From contig DATAXS010000005.1 in NCBI GenBank assembly GCA_036266715.1, forward strand, positions 1 through 18,118: 18,118 nt of DNA, written 5' to 3'. The notes under the pieces are model-generated. The model was not told where the DNA came from. It did not search any database and worked only from the letters and a program-made list of their open reading frames with translations. This stretch comes from DATAXS01 sp036266715. GTDB taxonomy: Bacteria; Patescibacteriota; Minisyncoccia; UBA6257; 2-01-FULL-56-20. A program made the translations under genes and the position numbers. Below are positions 7,381-13,717 of this stretch, one piece after another (position 1 is the first letter of the stretch; every line of letters starts with the position of its first letter).

Positions 7381-8064
7381 TCATACCAGTATATATTTGC
7401 CCTTCTTTTCATCTCTTACGATCCTCCCTCTGTCCAATGTGATCACCCGGCGCTCCAGCGAATTGATGACGTCCTTGTCGTGCGTCGCAAGAAGTACCGT
7501 GGTGCCCAACTGGTTTATCTTTTCCAGTAATTTTACGATCTCAAAGGTGTGAAAGGGGTCCAAATTCCCCGTCGGCTCGTCCGCGATCACGACCTCCGGC
7601 CGGTGGATCATCGCCCGTGCGATGGCGACCCGCTGGCGCTCGCCGCCCGAGAGCTCGCCGGGGAAGTTCTTCATCTTGTCGCCCAAACCCACCATATCCA
7701 GCACCTGCGGCACAAGTTCGGCTATTTCCCGTTGGGGCCGCCCGGCTACCTCAAGGGCGAATGCCACGTTCTCGTAGGCGGTTTTCGTGGGCAAAAGCCG
7801 GAAATCCTGGAAAACCACCCCAATGTGCCGCCGGAAGGCCGGGAGTTCCTTGTCCTCCAGCTTGCTCACCTCATATTGGCCAAAAAACACGCGCCCCTTG
7901 GAGGGCTTTTCTTCGCCTATTAAAAGCTTTATTACTGTTGATTTGCCTGCACCCGAACGCCCCGCAAGCGACACGAATTCGCCCGGGTCTATTTCAAAAG
8001 ACACATCCTCCAATGCGACGCCCTGTTTGCCATAATGCTTGGAAATTCCTTGGAAAACTATCAT
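7381..8064 (-). CDS. ftsE: Cell-division ATP-binding protein FtsE
   Basis: Cytoplasmic ATPase of the FtsEX complex, which couples ATP hydrolysis to control of septal peptidoglycan hydrolysis. All ABC motifs are visible: Walker A GRSGAGKST (35-43), Q-loop VFQDFRLL (Gln86), signature LSGGERQR (138-145), Walker B VVIADEPTGNLD (158-169) and the switch His195 in ATHDKD. Length 227 residues is typical. The family-characteristic short spacing and its pairing with ftsX downstream distinguish it from LolD/MacB-type ATPases. It starts 20 nt after prfB. It ends in TGA, which helps show that UGA is a normal stop in this genome. Confidence 0.95.
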   Translation of the reverse strand: MIVFQGISKHYGKQGVALEDVSFEIDPGEFVSLAGRSGAGKSTVIKLLIGEEKPSKGRVFFGQYEVSKLEDKELPAFRRHIGVVFQDFRLLPTKTAYENVAFALEVAGRPQREIAELVPQVLDMVGLGDKMKNFPGELSGGERQRVAIARAMIHRPEVVIADEPTGNLDPFHTFEIVKLLEKINQLGTTVLLATHDKDVINSLERRVITLDRGRIVRDEKKGKYILV

Positions 8065-8084
8065 GGGATTGCCTACCGCTTATT

Positions 8085-9114
8085 CTACAACATTTCGAGC
8101 TCCGCCTCAATAAACATGTCCAAATCCCCGCTCAACACCGCATCCGTTTTGCCCGTTTCCACGTCCGTGCGATGGTCTTTAACGAGCTGGTAGGGGTTCA
8201 ACACGTACGAACGTATCTGGTTCCCCCATTCCGGCTTTACTTTTGTGCGCAAATTCCCTATCTCCTGCACCTTTTCCTTTTCCATAAGCTGGAAGATTTT
8301 GGCTTTAAGAAGTTTTAATGCGTATTCGCGGTTCTGCGCCTGGGAACGCTGGGCCTGCGAGCTCACGGCAAGGCCCGTCGGCAGGTGCACCACGCGCACG
8401 GCGGTTTCCACCTTGTTCACGTTCTGCCCGCCCGGGCCGCCCGACCGGTAAAATTCAAACTTGAGGTCCTTTTCCGGGATCTGCAACTTTGATTCTTCCA
8501 ATGGCGGCAGGTCCGGGATCACTTCCACGAGCGCGAAGGACGTATGCCGCATTTGTTTTGAGGAAAAGGGCGATATGCGCACGAGCCGGTGCACGCCGGA
8601 TTCTTTTTTGAGATAGCCGTACGCGTGGTCTCCTTTTATTTCTATTGTCCGCGAGCGCGGGTTGTCGTCTATCACGCGTAGCTTCCAATTTTTGTTCTTG
8701 GCGTAGTTCTCGTACATCACGCCGAGCATCCGCGCCCAGTCCTCGGCATCCTCACCGCCCGCGCCCGGGTAAATGCCGAGCACTGCCGCCTGCGCGTCGT
8801 AGGGGCCGATGAAGAGCTGCTTCAGTTCAAATTCGTGAAATTTCTTTTTAAGCTCGTAGAATTTATTTTCGTTGAAATTTTCCGCAAGCGCCTTTGCGGT
8901 GCTTTCGATCTCGCGATAGCGGTTGACGATGTCGTTCAAAACGCCGAGCTCGCGCACGCTCACGTCCGCCACGGCGCGGTCCTTCCAGAAATCCGCATTG
9001 GCCATCCGGAGCTCAAGCTCTTTTGCGCGTGTTTCCTTTGCCGCAACGTCAAAGCCGCCCGCCCAACCGGCGGGCTTCGGTCAACAATTCTTCCAGTTCT
9101 TTTTGATGGTCCAT
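8085..9114 (-). CDS. prfB: Peptide chain release factor 2, with programmed +1 frameshift
   Basis: RF2 ends translation at UGA and UAA. The gene is in two frames: 9114-9052 encodes 21 residues (MDHQKELEELLTEARRLGGRL) and meets an in-frame TGA at 9051-9049. Skipping the T at 9051 continues at 9050 (DVAAKETRAKELELR) into the long frame ending at 8085. The joined protein is 342 residues. It carries the RF2-type SPF stop-recognition tripeptide (about 181-183) and the catalytic GGQ (about 228-230) in SGGPGGQNVNK. The site has the universal prfB slippery context CTT-TGA-C. Calling only the long frame from the ATG at 9005 would truncate the N-terminus. It lies 9 nt after a small hypothetical gene and 20 nt before ftsE on the same strand. 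Confidence 0.96.
9048..9060 (-). promoter_or_regulatory. prfB autoregulatory +1 frameshift site
   Basis: Read on the minus strand: GGGCGGCTTTGAC. The zero-frame CTT (9054-9052) is followed by TGA (9051-9049) and a C. Slippage of the CUU-decoding tRNA to UUU skips one base when RF2 is scarce, which gives autoregulation as in E. coli. The stimulatory SD-like AGGGGG of E. coli, normally 3 nt before CTT, is replaced by a G-rich GGGCGG directly abutting CTT. Confidence 0.93.
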
Positions 9115-9123
9115 TGTTATTTT

Positions 9124-9426
9124 TTATTTTGCTTGATTTTTCATTCTGATCTTTTGTGCGCGCATACGGGCCAGTTCTTTAAAAGATGTTTCATCCGCAT
9201 GCGGGAATTCCTTTTTTATCTCTTGCTGCGCACGCACCATGGCCTCATCAAGTGCTTGCGCGATCATTTCATAGTCACCGCTATATTCATTTCCCTCTTT
9301 GTCAAAAATTCTGCCAGTTTTCTCGTCAACGCGAAAACCTTCCGGAACATATCCCTTTTCGCCGGGAAGGGCTGGCTCATGAGAAAACAAGTCGCGGGGC
9401 GTATATCCCTCGTGTCCGTTTTTCAT
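9124..9426 (-). CDS. Small soluble hypothetical protein upstream of prfB
   Basis: A 100-residue, highly charged protein without signal peptide or membrane segment. The N-terminal half is Gly/Pro-rich (GYTPRDLF, PGEKGYVPEGF, then VDEKTGRIFDKEGNEY, which resembles a short beta-hairpin repeat). The C-terminal half is predicted helical (about residues 52-98) and ends in a Lys/Arg-rich tail. I do not recognise a family. Support for a real gene: a good promoter places the transcription start exactly at its ATG (9426), the frame ends 9 nt before prfB, and no better ORF competes. It is the first gene of the prfB-ftsE-ftsX-cfa unit and may function as little more than its leader cistron; that is inference. 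Confidence 0.75.
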   Translation of the reverse strand: MKNGHEGYTPRDLFSHEPALPGEKGYVPEGFRVDEKTGRIFDKEGNEYSGDYEMIAQALDEAMVRAQQEIKKEFPHADETSFKELARMRAQKIRMKNQAK

Positions 9427-9461
9427 AATCTAAGTATAGCTTCAAAAGCTAGCGCGGCCAA
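9426..9461 (-). promoter_or_regulatory. Leaderless promoter of the hypothetical-prfB-ftsE-ftsX-cfa unit
   Basis: Minus strand: -35 TTGGCC (9461-9456), 17-bp spacer, -10 TATACT (9438-9433), six bases, then ATG at 9426. The predicted +1 coincides with the A of the start codon. It begins 5 bp downstream of tRNA-Thr(CGU). Confidence 0.75.
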
Positions 9462-9466
9462 TTGTG

Positions 9467-9538
9467 AGCCGATGAGAGGAGTTGAACCTCCAACCTATCC
9501 CTTACGAAGGGATTGCTCTGCCATTGAGCTACATCGGC
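9467..9538 (-). tRNA. tRNA-Thr (anticodon CGU)
   Basis: A 72-nt cloverleaf on the minus strand: acceptor GCCGATG/CATCGGC, D stem GCTC/GAGC, anticodon stem ATCCC/GGGAT with loop TTCGTAA (anticodon CGT, reads ACG), variable loop AGGTT, T arm with loop TTCAACT. The T stem has one G-U pair. Discriminator is T; CCA is not encoded (TCA follows). The acceptor stem and discriminator are identical to those of the tRNA-Thr at 16512-16782, which supports the threonine assignment. Confidence 0.95.
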
Positions 9539-9556
9539 ATTTGCGGCGTTTTTGGA

Positions 9557-9570
9557 GCGCACGCGTGCGC
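9557..9570. repeat. 14-nt GC palindrome upstream of tRNA-Thr(CGU)
   Basis: GCGCACGCGTGCGC is a perfect palindrome in the 123-bp gap between the G1 peptidase gene and tRNA-Thr. It has no U-tract on either side. It could be a protein-binding site or an RNA hairpin in the tRNA leader. The gap has no ORF; besides this palindrome and the terminator-like repeat at 9592-9620 I see only a weak possible tRNA promoter (TTCCCA, 17 bp, TGG-TAGATT ending at 9595). Confidence 0.4.
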
Positions 9571-9591
9571 CACCGCTTGTTTGCTTCAATG

Positions 9592-9620
9592 GAAAATCTA
9601 CCAGATTTTTTGCGATCTGG
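9592..9620 (-). terminator. Probable weak intrinsic terminator after the G1 peptidase gene
   Basis: On the minus strand, 41 nt after the stop, CCAGAT (9620-9615) and ATCTGG (9606-9601) pair around an 8-nt loop. They are followed by TAGATTTT. The stem is only 6 bp and the T-run is short and interrupted, so efficiency is doubtful. Confidence 0.45.
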
Positions 9621-9661
9621 GAAGGGCGGACTGGCGGCGGACGCGGATACGGTTTGCGGCC

Positions 9662-10780
9662 TTAGAGCCGGAGCCGCCCGTTCACGCGCGCGCCTATCCG
9701 CGCGGCATTCTGCGAGAACGAATTGAGCTGCGCCTGGAGTTGCTGTTGCATTTGCTGGAGCATCTGAAGGATCTGCTCCTGGTTGCCGAAGGAGAAACCG
9801 CTACCAAAACCGGCAGTTGCCGTTGCGGTTCCTGTTCCCGCGCCCGCACTGCCCGTCACGCTCGTGCGCGGCACGAATCCCTGGACTCCCGTCACCCGCC
9901 GGCGCCACGTGCGGCCCTGCGGTACCGTGAAGCCGAAACCGCCGGAAGAGCCCGAAGGAACGGTTGAACGCGTGACTGAAAAGCTCTGGCCGTCACTGCC
10001 GAGCGCGGAGGGCGCGGCAAGCGTCTGGTCCGCATTCGTGACCATGGTAAGCGGTTGTGCGGCGGAACCGGAGATCGTCACCGTGTTGCCGTTCTCTACC
10101 GTCGTGGCATTGGAAAAGGAAATGGTTCCAAAATTATCCAAAGGCACAAACGAATTTCCGTTGAGCGGCATCTCTTCTATCCATTCCGCCGATGAGAGCG
10201 TGGAATTGTATGTAAGGTTCTCCGAAGTATTTTGGCCCGTCGTATTATCGCGGAACGAAACAAGCCACTGGGCCGCCGAAGTTTCCGCCACGGTCACACT
10301 CACCGAATCGCCGGGATTCACATTTATGTTGAGCGGCGAAGTGGTTTGTGGCAGCGTCTCGTACCATGCCTGGTAGGACACAGTGCCATTGGGACTCGTG
10401 ACGGCCTGCGTGCCGGCCTGGATGAGATCCTGGGTCGTCACACCGCCAATACCCACCCACGCCGTGTCGGCTTCGGTGGAGGTTGCCGCAGCGACCGTGG
10501 GAATGGTCCATGTGCCGCTCACGGACGTAAACTGCTTGCCCGTCTGGCCCGCCGTCGTCACATAGCCCGCCCAGTTATAGGAGGTGTCCGAGCTCGCCGG
10601 GACGTTCAACGCCGGCGGCGCTTGGCCCTGGCTAGGCTCAGTTTCCACTACCTGTGCCTGCGGTTGCGCGCCCGTTTGGGTCACGATTATTGGCTGACCC
10701 ACACCGGCGCCCGTGCTGTGGGAAAGCACACTCCACGGGAACGTTATGGTGATGATACCTGCTGCGAAAAATTTCTTCAT
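9662..10780 (-). CDS. Secreted glutamic peptidase, G1 (eqolisin) family
   Basis: Predicted extracellular endopeptidase. An N-terminal signal sequence (MKKFFAAGIITITFPWSVLS) is followed by a Pro/Gln/Thr-rich spacer to about residue 65. The G1 fold then begins with NWAGYV (69-74), followed by FTSVSGTWTIPTV (84-96), AWVGIGG (107-113), LIQAGTQ (119-125) and AEWIEEMP (198-205). The family's catalytic pair is Gln and Glu. Here these are Gln121 and Glu199, 78 apart, close to the 83 of scytalidoglutamic peptidase. After the domain come a basic strand (TWRRRVTGVQGF, 291-302), a Gly/Ala/Thr-rich linker and a Gln-rich helix (about 335-358). The C-terminal extension may hold the enzyme at the cell surface; that is inference. 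The gene stands alone on the minus strand. G1 peptidases are best known from fungi, with bacterial members; family identity is confident, substrate unknown. Confidence 0.86.
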   Translation of the reverse strand: MKKFFAAGIITITFPWSVLSHSTGAGVGQPIIVTQTGAQPQAQVVETEPSQGQAPPALNVPASSDTSYNWAGYVTTAGQTGKQFTSVSGTWTIPTVAAATSTEADTAWVGIGGVTTQDLIQAGTQAVTSPNGTVSYQAWYETLPQTTSPLNINVNPGDSVSVTVAETSAAQWLVSFRDNTTGQNTSENLTYNSTLSSAEWIEEMPLNGNSFVPLDNFGTISFSNATTVENGNTVTISGSAAQPLTMVTNADQTLAAPSALGSDGQSFSVTRSTVPSGSSGGFGFTVPQGRTWRRRVTGVQGFVPRTSVTGSAGAGTGTATATAGFGSGFSFGNQEQILQMLQQMQQQLQAQLNSFSQNAARIGARVNGRLRL

Positions 10781-10799
10781 GGCTCTTATTGGTTTTGTT

Positions 10800-10828
10800 A
10801 TTTTATTATTGCCTCTTCGTAATGTGAT
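10800..10828 (-). promoter_or_regulatory. Probable promoter of the G1 peptidase gene
   Basis: Minus strand ATCACA (10828-10823), 17 bp, TAAAAT (10805-10800), giving a start near 10793 and a short leader of about 13 nt to the ATG at 10780. The leader has no convincing SD. Each hexamer matches consensus at 4-5 positions. The rest of the 119-bp gap to the upstream methyltransferase gene has no ORF and no clear terminator. Confidence 0.5.
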
Positions 10829-10899
10829 ACGTATGAAGGCATCCTTTTGTTTCGCGCGGGATTTGCCCCGAAAACGTCTCCTTCATGAACAAAGGCCCA

Positions 10900-11799
10900 C
10901 TATCTCGCAAACCGCACGTAGATACCCGAGGAAATGTACCTTGCGGCGGAAGCGGTTTCTTGCAAGCGCAATTCCCCGAATTCGCCGCTCATCTTTGCGG
11001 GCGGGAAAAAGTGCTGCACGGCCTGCAGGAACGATTGCGGCGAATAGCCGGATGCGTAACCGTTCAAAAGGAAAAAGGCTCCTTCTTTTTTTGAAAATAT
11101 TTTCGCGAGTGCCGCCAGAAGTTTTGACAGGTCTTCTTCAACGCGCCACACCTCCCCTTTTGCCCCGCGGCCGAACGCGGGCGGGTCAAGAATAATACCC
11201 TCGTATTCCGCGCCGCGGCGGACCTCCCGTTCCACAAACTTCAGCGCATCGTCCAGAATATAGCGAATGTTTTCCTGCGGCACTTCCGAGCGCGTCGCGT
11301 TCTCTTTTGCCCACTCATTGCTCTGGCGCGACGCGTCCACGTGCGTCACTTCCGCGCCGCTCTTTGCCGCCGCGATGCTTGCGGCGCCCGTGTAGCCGAA
11401 AAGATTGAGCACGCGGACCGGCTTTTCCGAACGGTGTTCTTCCCGGCCTTCCGCGAGACCCGCAATCCGCTCTTTTATCCATCGCCAGTTCTCCGCCTGC
11501 TCGGGAAACACGCCGAGGTGCTTAAAGGAAGTAAGTTCCAGGGTGCAGTGGATGTCCTCCCACGAAAACTCCCATGGCTCTTTTATAAATTTTTTCCGCC
11601 AGACGCCTTTCCCGTCCGCCCACACAAATTCGGCATTCGCTTTTTTCCATGCATCCGGCTGTGAAGGAGCCCAGAGCGCCTGCGTCTCCGGACGGATGAG
11701 CGTGAACTCGCCGTACCGTTCCAGCTTCTTATTGTCCCCGGAATCTATGAGTTCATAATCCTTCCAAGAACGCACCGTCAAATTTTTCTCTTTTATCAT
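10900..11799 (-). CDS. Class I SAM-dependent methyltransferase, RlmI/RlmK-like (probably rRNA)
   Basis: A 299-residue cytoplasmic methyltransferase. The N-terminal third (about 1-115) forms a small leading domain. The Rossmann domain has motif I NLFGYTGAAS (132-141), the acidic end of strand 2 in THVDAS (152-157), and motif IV LDPPAFGRG (204-212). It ends in the family-typical GELRLQETASAARYISSGIYVRF (275-297). This combination belongs to the COG1092-type enzymes that modify 23S rRNA (RlmI, RlmKL); the base it methylates cannot be told from sequence. The frame is open to 11958, but the ATG at 11799 is chosen: it follows the upstream stop by one base (TAA-C-ATG), the same junction as atpA-atpG, and the extra residues would overlap and be non-homologous. 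Pairing with the TrmH-type gene suggests a small rRNA-modification operon. Confidence 0.85.
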   Translation of the reverse strand: MIKEKNLTVRSWKDYELIDSGDNKKLERYGEFTLIRPETQALWAPSQPDAWKKANAEFVWADGKGVWRKKFIKEPWEFSWEDIHCTLELTSFKHLGVFPEQAENWRWIKERIAGLAEGREEHRSEKPVRVLNLFGYTGAASIAAAKSGAEVTHVDASRQSNEWAKENATRSEVPQENIRYILDDALKFVEREVRRGAEYEGIILDPPAFGRGAKGEVWRVEEDLSKLLAALAKIFSKKEGAFFLLNGYASGYSPQSFLQAVQHFFPPAKMSGEFGELRLQETASAARYISSGIYVRFAR

Positions 11800-11800
11800 G

Positions 11801-12604
11801 TTATTTTGAAAGCGCTTCCGGGTGCGCGACGCTCCATGCGTAGAGCACGACCGCGGCCGAAACGGATGCGTTGAGCGATTCGGCGCGTGCGTCCATCGGG
11901 ATGCGGAGCACGACGTCGGAATGCTCAAGTGTTTTTTGGTGGACTCCCCGGCCTTCATTGCCGATCACAAATACCGCAGGCGCATCAAACCGCTCTTTAT
12001 TGAGGTCGCGCGCGCCCTTCATGGCAAGTGCATAGGCGCGGAACCCTTCTTCCTTCAGCCGCAAAATGGTCTGGTTCACGTTGCCAATGGTGACGATGGG
12101 AACCCGGAAGACCATACCGGCGGAAGCTTTCACGACCGCGCCCGTGATCCCCGCCTGGTTGTGCGGCGGAATGAGCACGCCCGCGGCGCCAAAAGCGGCG
12201 GCGGAGCGGATGATGGCGCCCACGTTCTGCGGGTCAGTGAGCTCGTCCAAGAGCACAAGTGCGGTTCCCGGGGTGGGCGTTATTTTCCCAAAAAAATCAT
12301 TAAAATCTTGCAAAACGCCGGATGGGTCCACGATCGCAATCACCCCCTGGTGCGACGTGTCCTCGCCCACCATCTTCGGCGCATCGTCGCCCTTCAGGCC
12401 CGCGACCGGTATGGTTGCTTTTGCGAGCAACTCGCGCAGGGCTTTGTCCGTGCCCGCTTCGGACGACAAAAAAACCTTCTTCACGGCGTGCGGCGCGTGC
12501 AAAAGTGCTTCCGTGAGCGCGTGCTTGCCGTACATATATATCTTTTCCCGCGCGTGCACGCCGCGTTCGTCACCTCCCCGTCCGTGCCGTCTTCCGTGTT
12601 GCAT
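11801..12604 (-). CDS. TrmH/SpoU-family RNA 2'-O-ribose methyltransferase, RlmB-like
   Basis: SPOUT-class enzyme that methylates a ribose 2'-OH; the closest match by layout is RlmB, which modifies G2251 in 23S rRNA. From the start at 12604 it has 267 residues: a basic N-terminal tail, a substrate-binding domain beginning YMYGKHALTEALL (about 23-35), and the knotted catalytic domain. The three SpoU motifs are DPQNVGAIIRSAAAFG (124-139, Asn127 and Arg133), FVIGNEGRGV (212-221, Glu217) and IPMDARAESLNASVSAA (235-251, Asn245). An ATG at 12625 is also in frame, but the promoter puts the RNA start at 12604-12605, so the leaderless start is preferred. First gene of a two-gene unit with the RlmI-like methyltransferase; divergent from the phospholipase D-like gene. 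Exact target RNA is inferred. Confidence 0.9.
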   Translation of the reverse strand: MQHGRRHGRGGDERGVHAREKIYMYGKHALTEALLHAPHAVKKVFLSSEAGTDKALRELLAKATIPVAGLKGDDAPKMVGEDTSHQGVIAIVDPSGVLQDFNDFFGKITPTPGTALVLLDELTDPQNVGAIIRSAAAFGAAGVLIPPHNQAGITGAVVKASAGMVFRVPIVTIGNVNQTILRLKEEGFRAYALAMKGARDLNKERFDAPAVFVIGNEGRGVHQKTLEHSDVVLRIPMDARAESLNASVSAAVVLYAWSVAHPEALSK

Positions 12605-12671
12605 AAAACCAATTTTAGCACGCAAGGACCGGTTAAGAGAAATTTAATCTCTGCGTGCTAGAATCCCGTGA
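12604..12671. promoter_or_regulatory. Symmetric divergent promoter pair (TrmH-type gene / PLD gene)
   Basis: Two extended -10 elements face away from each other as a near-perfect inverted repeat. Minus strand: TGCGTGCTAAAAT, with the hexamer at 12617-12612. Plus strand: TGCGTGCTAGAAT, with the hexamer at 12659-12664. The arms (12612-12624 and 12652-12664) match at 12 of 13 positions and are 27 bp apart. Each predicted +1 falls on, or one base before, its ATG (12604 minus, 12671 plus), so both mRNAs should be leaderless. The -35 regions are poor: for the plus promoter TTAAGA lies 20 bp away. Recognition probably relies on the extended -10. Confidence 0.7.
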
Positions 12672-13717
12672 TGCAATTCAAAAAAGCTGCCGCGTTCGGG
12701 GGCGGCATGGTCGCCGTGTTCGCGTCCGTCGCCCTTATCACCGCGCGCCTCACGCATACGAACGAACCTGCCGTTGCCTTGTCCGCATGCGCCTCCTGCA
12801 CGCTCGTCACCGAGCCGGACGATGGCACCGGGCCCCTTCTTGCCATGATCGGGCATGCAGCACGCTCGGTTGACCTCGTGCTCTATGAACTTTCGGACAC
12901 GCAGATGGAATCCGCCCTCGCTGCGGCGGCGGAACGCGGCATTGCCGTGCGCGTCCTTTTGAACGGCGGTTACAAGGGAGTGCCCGACGGCACGGCAACA
13001 ATAAACGCGGGCGCGTTCAGTTTTCTCCAAGCACATGGAGTTGCCGTCCGCACGGCACCTTCGTACTTTGACCTCACGCACGAAAAAACGCTCGTCGTGG
13101 ACGATGCCGAAGCGCTCATCATGAGCTTTAATCTTGTTTTAAAATATTACGCGACGGGCCGCGACTTTGGTGTGCACGATGCCGACGCAACAGACGTCGC
13201 GGAAGTTGAAGCCGCGTTCAATGCGGACTGGGACGGCAACAACAATTTCCAGCCGAGCGCCAGCGACCCCGCAAGCAACGGTGACCTCGTATGGTCACCC
13301 GGCGCGCGGCCGGCGCTCCTTTCGCTCATAAACGGCGCCACGAGTTCGCTCGACATCTACAACGAAGAAATGTCCGACCCGGCGGTCATTGCGGCGTTGG
13401 AGGACGTTGCCCGGCGCGGCGTCACCGTGCGTATAGTAATGACCTATTCGCCCGAGTGGGAATACGCGTTCCAGGAACTTGTGGCAAGCGGCGCAGAGGT
13501 GCGCACCTACAATCCCACCGCCGCTCTTTATATTCACGCAAAAGTCGTTGTTGCGGACGACGCTCGCGCCTTCGTCGGTTCTGAAAATTTTTCCGCCGCA
13601 TCGCTTGACGACAACCGCGAGCTCGGCATTATCGTTTCAAATAATGCCGCAATTGATGGGCTCGAAGAAACCTTCGCTGCTGACTGGCACGGCGCAACGT
13701 CCTTCGGCTCGCCCTAA
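12671..13717 (+). CDS. Exported phospholipase D-like (HKD) family protein
   Basis: Phosphodiesterase-type protein with two HKD half-sites, likely acting outside the cytoplasmic membrane on phospholipid or nucleic acid. A hydrophobic N-terminal segment (about residues 6-24) acts as signal or anchor. The first site is HEKTLVVDD (His137, Lys139, Asp144) followed by MSFN, where the usual GSxN is altered. The second is IHAKVVVADD (His289, Lys291, Asp296) followed by GSENFS, which is canonical. Length is 348 residues. The ATG at 12671 is preferred over an in-frame GTG one codon earlier because the extended -10 puts +1 on it. Its TAA (13715-13717) overlaps the TAG of the convergent FnIII gene by four bases in all, with no terminator between. 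Substrate cannot be assigned: the family covers phospholipases, nucleases and cardiolipin synthases. Confidence 0.87.
   Translation: MQFKKAAAFGGGMVAVFASVALITARLTHTNEPAVALSACASCTLVTEPDDGTGPLLAMIGHAARSVDLVLYELSDTQMESALAAAAERGIAVRVLLNGGYKGVPDGTATINAGAFSFLQAHGVAVRTAPSYFDLTHEKTLVVDDAEALIMSFNLVLKYYATGRDFGVHDADATDVAEVEAAFNADWDGNNNFQPSASDPASNGDLVWSPGARPALLSLINGATSSLDIYNEEMSDPAVIAALEDVARRGVTVRIVMTYSPEWEYAFQELVASGAEVRTYNPTAALYIHAKVVVADDARAFVGSENFSAASLDDNRELGIIVSNNAAIDGLEETFAADWHGATSFGSP

Noticed and set aside
7381..7383. Reassignment of UGA (as in Gracilibacteria or Absconditabacteria)
   Set aside because: ftsE and the 2OG oxygenase end at TGA in the expected place, and an SPF-type RF2 with its UGA frameshift site is present.
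8085..9005. prfB as a single-frame gene starting at 9005
   Set aside because: The CTT-TGA-C site and matching N-terminal residues upstream show the full frameshifted gene from 9114.
10837..10885. Hairpin CGGG/CCCG after the RlmI-like gene as a terminator
   Set aside because: Only a 4-bp stem and no T-run follows.
11822..12661. Plus-strand ORF of 279 codons opposite the TrmH-type gene
   Set aside because: Antisense to a gene with all three SpoU motifs; the translation shows no domain.
12779..12793. Lipobox-like LSAC in the PLD protein
   Set aside because: The cysteine is at residue 40, about 15 residues beyond the hydrophobic segment, too far for lipoprotein processing.
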